Assembly: GCF_023744375.2 (NCBI RefSeq)
Contig: NZ_CP146284.1
Location: forward strand, 3,224,001 to 3,288,000
Length of the DNA stretch: 64,000 bases
Source: Parabacteroides sp. AD58
Lineage (GTDB): Bacteria > Bacteroidota > Bacteroidia > Bacteroidales > Tannerellaceae
Direction: 5' to 3'
The position numbers and the translations under genes were made by a program. Within the stretch, counting starts at the first letter, position 1. Every line of letters starts with the position of its first letter. Under the pieces are notes generated by a model. The model was not told the DNA's origin, did no database searches, and saw only the letters and a list, made by a program, of their open reading frames with translations. Positions 63,012 through 64,000 of this stretch are shown here, one piece after another.

Positions 63012-63851
63012 ATGTCAAGAGTAAGTTTTGATCAATTATTAGAGGCTGGTGTTCACTTCGGACACTTAAAAAGAAAGTGGAACCCCGCTATGGCTCCTTA
63101 TATCTTCATGGAGCGCAATGGTATTCATATCATTGATTTATATAAAACAGTTGCTAAAGTAGATGAAGCAGCAGAAGTAATGAAGAACCTGGCTAAACAG
63201 GGAAAGAAAGTTCTTTTTGTTGCTACTAAGAAACAAGCTAAACAAGTCGTTGCTGATAAGGCTGCTTCTGTAGGTATGCCTTACGTGATCGAACGTTGGC
63301 CGGGTGGTATGTTGACTAACTTCCCGACAATCCGTAAAGCTATCAAGAAGATGGCTACGATCGACAAGATGACAAAAGATGGTACATTTGATAATTTGTC
63401 AAAGAGAGAAAAATTACAGATTACTCGTCAGCGTGCAAAATTGGAAAAGACTTTAGGTTCTATCGTAGACCTGACTCGTCTGCCGTCTGCTTTGTTCGTT
63501 GTTGACGTAATGAAAGAACATATTGCTGTTCGCGAAGCTAACCGTCTGGGTATTCCTGTATTCGGTATGGTAGATACAAACTCTGATCCTTCAAACATCG
63601 ACTATGTAATTCCGGCTAATGATGATGCTACTAAATCAGTAGAAGTAATCTTGGGCGCTATCTGCGAAGCTATGAACGAAGGTTTGCAGGAACGCAAAGC
63701 TGAAAAGGTAGATGCTGAAGCTGCCGGTGAAGGCGAAGCTCCGAAGAGAGAACGTAAGGCAAAGGCTGCAAAGAAAGAACGTACCAAGAAAGAAGATGAT
63801 GAAGCTTTGAACGCTAACATCGCTGGTAAGTTCGCTAAAGACGAAGAGTAA
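63012..63851 (+). CDS. rpsB: 30S ribosomal protein S2
   Basis: 279 residues from the ATG at 63012; an upstream ATG at 62940 would add 24 residues (MQKYGKTTCGLCKQKNV...) not found in the family. Core motifs: FDQLLEAGVHFGHLKRKWNP, FVATKKQAKQVV, ERWPGGMLTNFPTIRKAIKK and DVMKEHIAVREANRLGIPVFGMVDTNSDP. A C-terminal Lys/Glu-rich extension of about 55 residues is usual in Bacteroidota. Confidence 0.97.
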   Translation: MSRVSFDQLLEAGVHFGHLKRKWNPAMAPYIFMERNGIHIIDLYKTVAKVDEAAEVMKNLAKQGKKVLFVATKKQAKQVVADKAASVGMPYVIERWPGGMLTNFPTIRKAIKKMATIDKMTKDGTFDNLSKREKLQITRQRAKLEKTLGSIVDLTRLPSALFVVDVMKEHIAVREANRLGIPVFGMVDTNSDPSNIDYVIPANDDATKSVEVILGAICEAMNEGLQERKAEKVDAEAAGEGEAPKRERKAKAAKKERTKKEDDEALNANIAGKFAKDEE

Positions 63852-63869
63852 TTCAATTGTAAGTTGCAT

Positions 63870-63938
63870 TTGACAATTGACAATTAGAATACACATACAA
63901 TGGGCAATTGGCTTTTGACAAGAATTGTCAATTGTCAA
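63870..63938. repeat. Large inverted repeat between rpsB and tsf
   Basis: TTGACAATTGACAATT (63870-63885) is perfectly complementary to AATTGTCAATTGTCAA (63923-63938), with a 37-nt loop; a further diverged TTGTCAATT copy follows at 63945-63955. The repeat word is CAATTGAC. Confidence 0.85.
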
Positions 63939-63995
63939 TTGTCCATTGTCAATTTATAAAGAGTACAAACATTTTAAATAGAAGAAAATAAGATT

Positions 63996-64000
63996 ATGGC
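63996..64000 (+). CDS. tsf: Probable first codons of elongation factor Ts
   Basis: Only ATGGC is in the window. The assignment rests on the conserved rpsB-tsf order and the start context, so it is inference. Confidence 0.45.

Overview
The window looks like a chromosomal segment of a Bacteroidales bacterium, most likely a Parabacteroides-type gut organism; the genus is an inference from gene content and protein style, not from a database match. Support comes from Bacteroidota-type promoters (TAnnTTTG -7 boxes, several with a TTTG/TTGG box 19 nt upstream), a fused SecDF, a lipoprotein-type TamA partner (TamL-like) next to TamB, DUF4468, DUF349 and DUF1599 proteins, a Ser-type sulfatase, and a Na+-pumping decarboxylase. 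Nearly all of it is core or housekeeping DNA. I see no insertion sequence, prophage, integrase, tRNA, rRNA or CRISPR array.

Layout. 1-1087: 5' part of argS (minus). 1088-2392: a gene-poor stretch with a long AT-rich repeat-like segment, hup (minus) and a structured-looking leader. 2393-5081: two overlapping rhomboid genes and a membrane EEP-family protein. 5096-6671: two DUF4468 secreted proteins (minus). 6838-12048: secDF and recG. 12255-17462: M23/LysM peptidase, DUF1599 protein, DoxX/thioredoxin-like membrane protein, tpiA, SPOR protein, folE. 17577-23191: MFS exporter (minus), dnaE, trxA. 23284-27374 (minus): secreted six-hairpin-like protein, mnmD, and a GNAT/small-protein pair resembling a toxin-antitoxin module. 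27608-29046: secreted hypothetical and nudC. 29234-36188: tamB and the TamL-like gene. 36293-41566 (minus): acyltransferase, ddl, rluD-like gene, PASTA protein, rpmH, TPR protein. 42096-45512: oadG-oadA-oadB sodium pump operon, followed by four 41-bp tandem repeats and a small CD225-like membrane protein. 46193-56441: fumarase, DUF349 protein, orphan ATP-grasp protein, CE1-like esterase, outer-membrane barrel, CBM9-like protein, LysE exporter, sulfatase. 56997-64000: purL, a lipoprotein, then the ribosomal cluster rplM-rpsI-rpsB and the first codon of probable tsf.

Functionally the window joins envelope biogenesis (SecDF, TamB/TamL, rhomboids, M23, SPOR, Ddl, PASTA, acyltransferase), replication and repair (DnaE, RecG, HU), translation (ArgS, L34, L13, S9, S2, MnmD, RluD-like) and central metabolism (TpiA, FolE, PurL, fumarase, Oad pump). 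No new multi-gene defence or mobile system stands out. The most interesting signals are non-coding: two distant AT-rich intergenic segments sharing ordered words, a 27-nt dispersed hairpin motif, tandem 41-bp and 16-bp repeats, mutually exclusive hairpins before rplM, and large inverted repeats around rpsB. Among proteins, the GNAT/small-protein pair and the orphan ATP-grasp protein deserve attention.
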